The notes beneath the pieces are model-generated. The model saw only the letters and a list, made by a program, of their open reading frames with translations. It did not search any database and had not been told where the DNA came from. The translations under genes and the position numbers were made by a program. A stretch of 64,000 nt of DNA from Gorsachius magnificus (Eukaryota; Chordata; Aves; Pelecaniformes; Ardeidae): the NCBI GenBank assembly GCA_034008185.1, contig CM067082.1:123443988-123507987 (forward strand), given 5' to 3'. Shown here piece after piece: positions 63,132-64,000 of this stretch (position 1 is its first letter; every line of letters begins with the position of its first letter).

Positions 63132-63300
63132 CTGAGGCGGCCGGGCCGGCTCGGGGCGACGTGCCCCGCCGCGCCCACGCGTGCCCCTGCCGCCCCGCGG
63201 GCCTTCCGCGCTGCCCCCGTGCCCTGGCCCGCGGCTGCCCGCCCCCCCGCCCGTCCGGGGGTTGGGCGGGGCAGCGGAGGCTCCGGGAGGCCGGCAGGTA
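63132..63300 (-). other. STK31: Probable 5' untranslated first exon of STK31 (3' edge only)
   Basis: A good donor (CAG followed by GTTAGC) ends a candidate exon at 63,132 in the CpG island. It could join the AG acceptor before 62,738, giving a 393-bp first intron. The 5' end is not visible; the upper coordinate is arbitrary. If translated, the frame upstream of the ATG is open through this exon, so an N-terminal extension is possible. Confidence 0.4.
63264..63272 (+). promoter_or_regulatory. GC box (Sp1/KLF-type site)
   Basis: The sequence GGGCGGGGC is a consensus GC box inside the CpG island, about 130 bp upstream of the proposed first-exon donor. It fits a TATA-less CpG-island promoter. 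Function is inferred from the motif only. Confidence 0.4.
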
Positions 63301-63770
63301 CGAGGCTGCTTCTGCACGGCCGCCACCGCGCGCCCGGCTGCGTCCCTCGCCGCTCAAAAGGGCGGCGGGCAGCGCGTGCTGAGCCTGGCGCGGAAGCACA
63401 AAGGCGGCGGCGGCAGCAGGCGCAAGGGGGCTGCCGCGCGCGTGGCACGGCGCCTCGCGGCCTGCGGACCCCGTCGCCCCCGCGCCCGCCTTTTGGCTGT
63501 GCGGGCAGGGAGCGGCGGCTCCCCTTTCCCTTTCGCCCAGCACTTCACACGAGAGCAAAAATGGCTGAAGCTGAAGCGAACCTGCCTTAGCGGGGGGGCC
63601 GGGCCGGGCTCGGCCATCTCAGAGGCGCCCTCCAACCCCTGCCATCCGGGGGTCCTGTGACCAGGGAGGCAGGGGGGCCAGCCTTCGGCAGGCGAGGTGA
63701 CTGGGGCTTTTTCCCTAGGGAGGTCAGTGGGGGAGCACAGGGGCTTAGTGCCCAGCCCGGGCCGGCCAGC

Positions 63771-64000
63771 ACGGGTACAACGAATGTAAAATCAGAGCTC
63801 AAACCAGTGTAAAGCAAGTAATGGTTCACTCTCCCAGAAGACAGATGCTAAGGGCTCCAAAGCAAAAGTAGGCTTCTAGGAAAAAAGCAGTGTCTTTTGT
63901 TACCAAAAAAAATGTTAAAAACCACCCGAAACAGGTACACCTGTGCAAGGTCTTTTAGACTGGAAAACCTTTGTTGCCGTTTTCAATTACGTTTGTGCTA
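63771..64000. other. Upstream flank, no feature seen
   Basis: After the CpG island the sequence returns to normal composition. No exon of a neighbouring gene is recognisable. In human the next gene in this direction is FAM221A; I find no trace of its coding sequence here. Confidence 0.5.

Larger units (their letters stand above)
62780..63770. promoter_or_regulatory. CpG island, STK31 promoter region
   Basis: About 1 kb of very GC- and CpG-rich sequence in an otherwise AT-rich window, lying directly upstream of the STK31 start codon. It has no TATA box that I can see. The open frames in it on both strands are what GC-rich DNA gives by chance and match no protein I know. The island covers the probable non-coding first exon and could also drive a divergent transcript to the right. 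Confidence 0.85.

Noticed and set aside
62778..63660. Several long open frames on both strands (up to 182 codons)
   Set aside because: GC-rich CpG-island DNA has few stop codons; the translations are Arg/Pro/Ala/Gly-rich and match nothing. Only the frame leading into the STK31 ATG is kept as a hypothesis.

Overview
This is vertebrate nuclear DNA, almost certainly from a bird. Five recognisable CR1 LINE fragments with typical avian 3' ends are present, plus one much older CR1 relic. Introns are compact, and there are no Alu- or L1-type elements. A crocodilian or turtle cannot be strictly excluded.

The window holds one protein-coding gene that I can support, and it appears complete: STK31 (also TDRD8), on the minus strand from a CpG island at about 62.8-63.8 kb down to a stop codon at 25,534. 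I rebuilt 23 coding exons by reading splice sites and comparing each translated piece with remembered human STK31. They join with no frameshift or stop into 992 codons (991 residues plus stop, 2,976 nt). Human STK31 is about 1,019 residues. A non-coding first exon probably ends at 63,132. The protein has an extended Tudor domain (exons C2-C6), a coiled coil (C7-C8), a long helical middle (C9-C15) and a C-terminal kinase-like domain (C16-C23) whose catalytic motifs are degenerate. In mammals this is a germ-cell protein of the Tudor/PIWI-piRNA world; that role is inferred from the family here.

Layout: 1-25.4 kb is the 3' flank of STK31 with no recognised gene. It holds CR1 copies at 2.9-3.6, 11.5-12.1 and 19.4-20.1 kb, an ancient CR1 relic at 16.3-16.8 kb, and an unexplained stretch at 20.9-23.7 kb. 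From 25.5 to 62.7 kb are the exons and introns of STK31, with CR1 insertions in two introns (45.1 and 58.4 kb), both antisense to the gene. From 62.8 to 63.8 kb is the CpG-island promoter. From 63.8 to 64.0 kb I see nothing.

Notable points are two introns that appear to use GC instead of GT at the 5' splice site, the very strong bias to phase-0 introns (19 of 22), the pseudokinase-type motifs, G/T-rich tracts on the transcribed (sense) strand of several introns, and an open frame through the CpG island that could extend the N-terminus. I found no clearly new biological system. The least explained sequence is the protein-like minus-strand open frame at about 21.3-21.6 kb.
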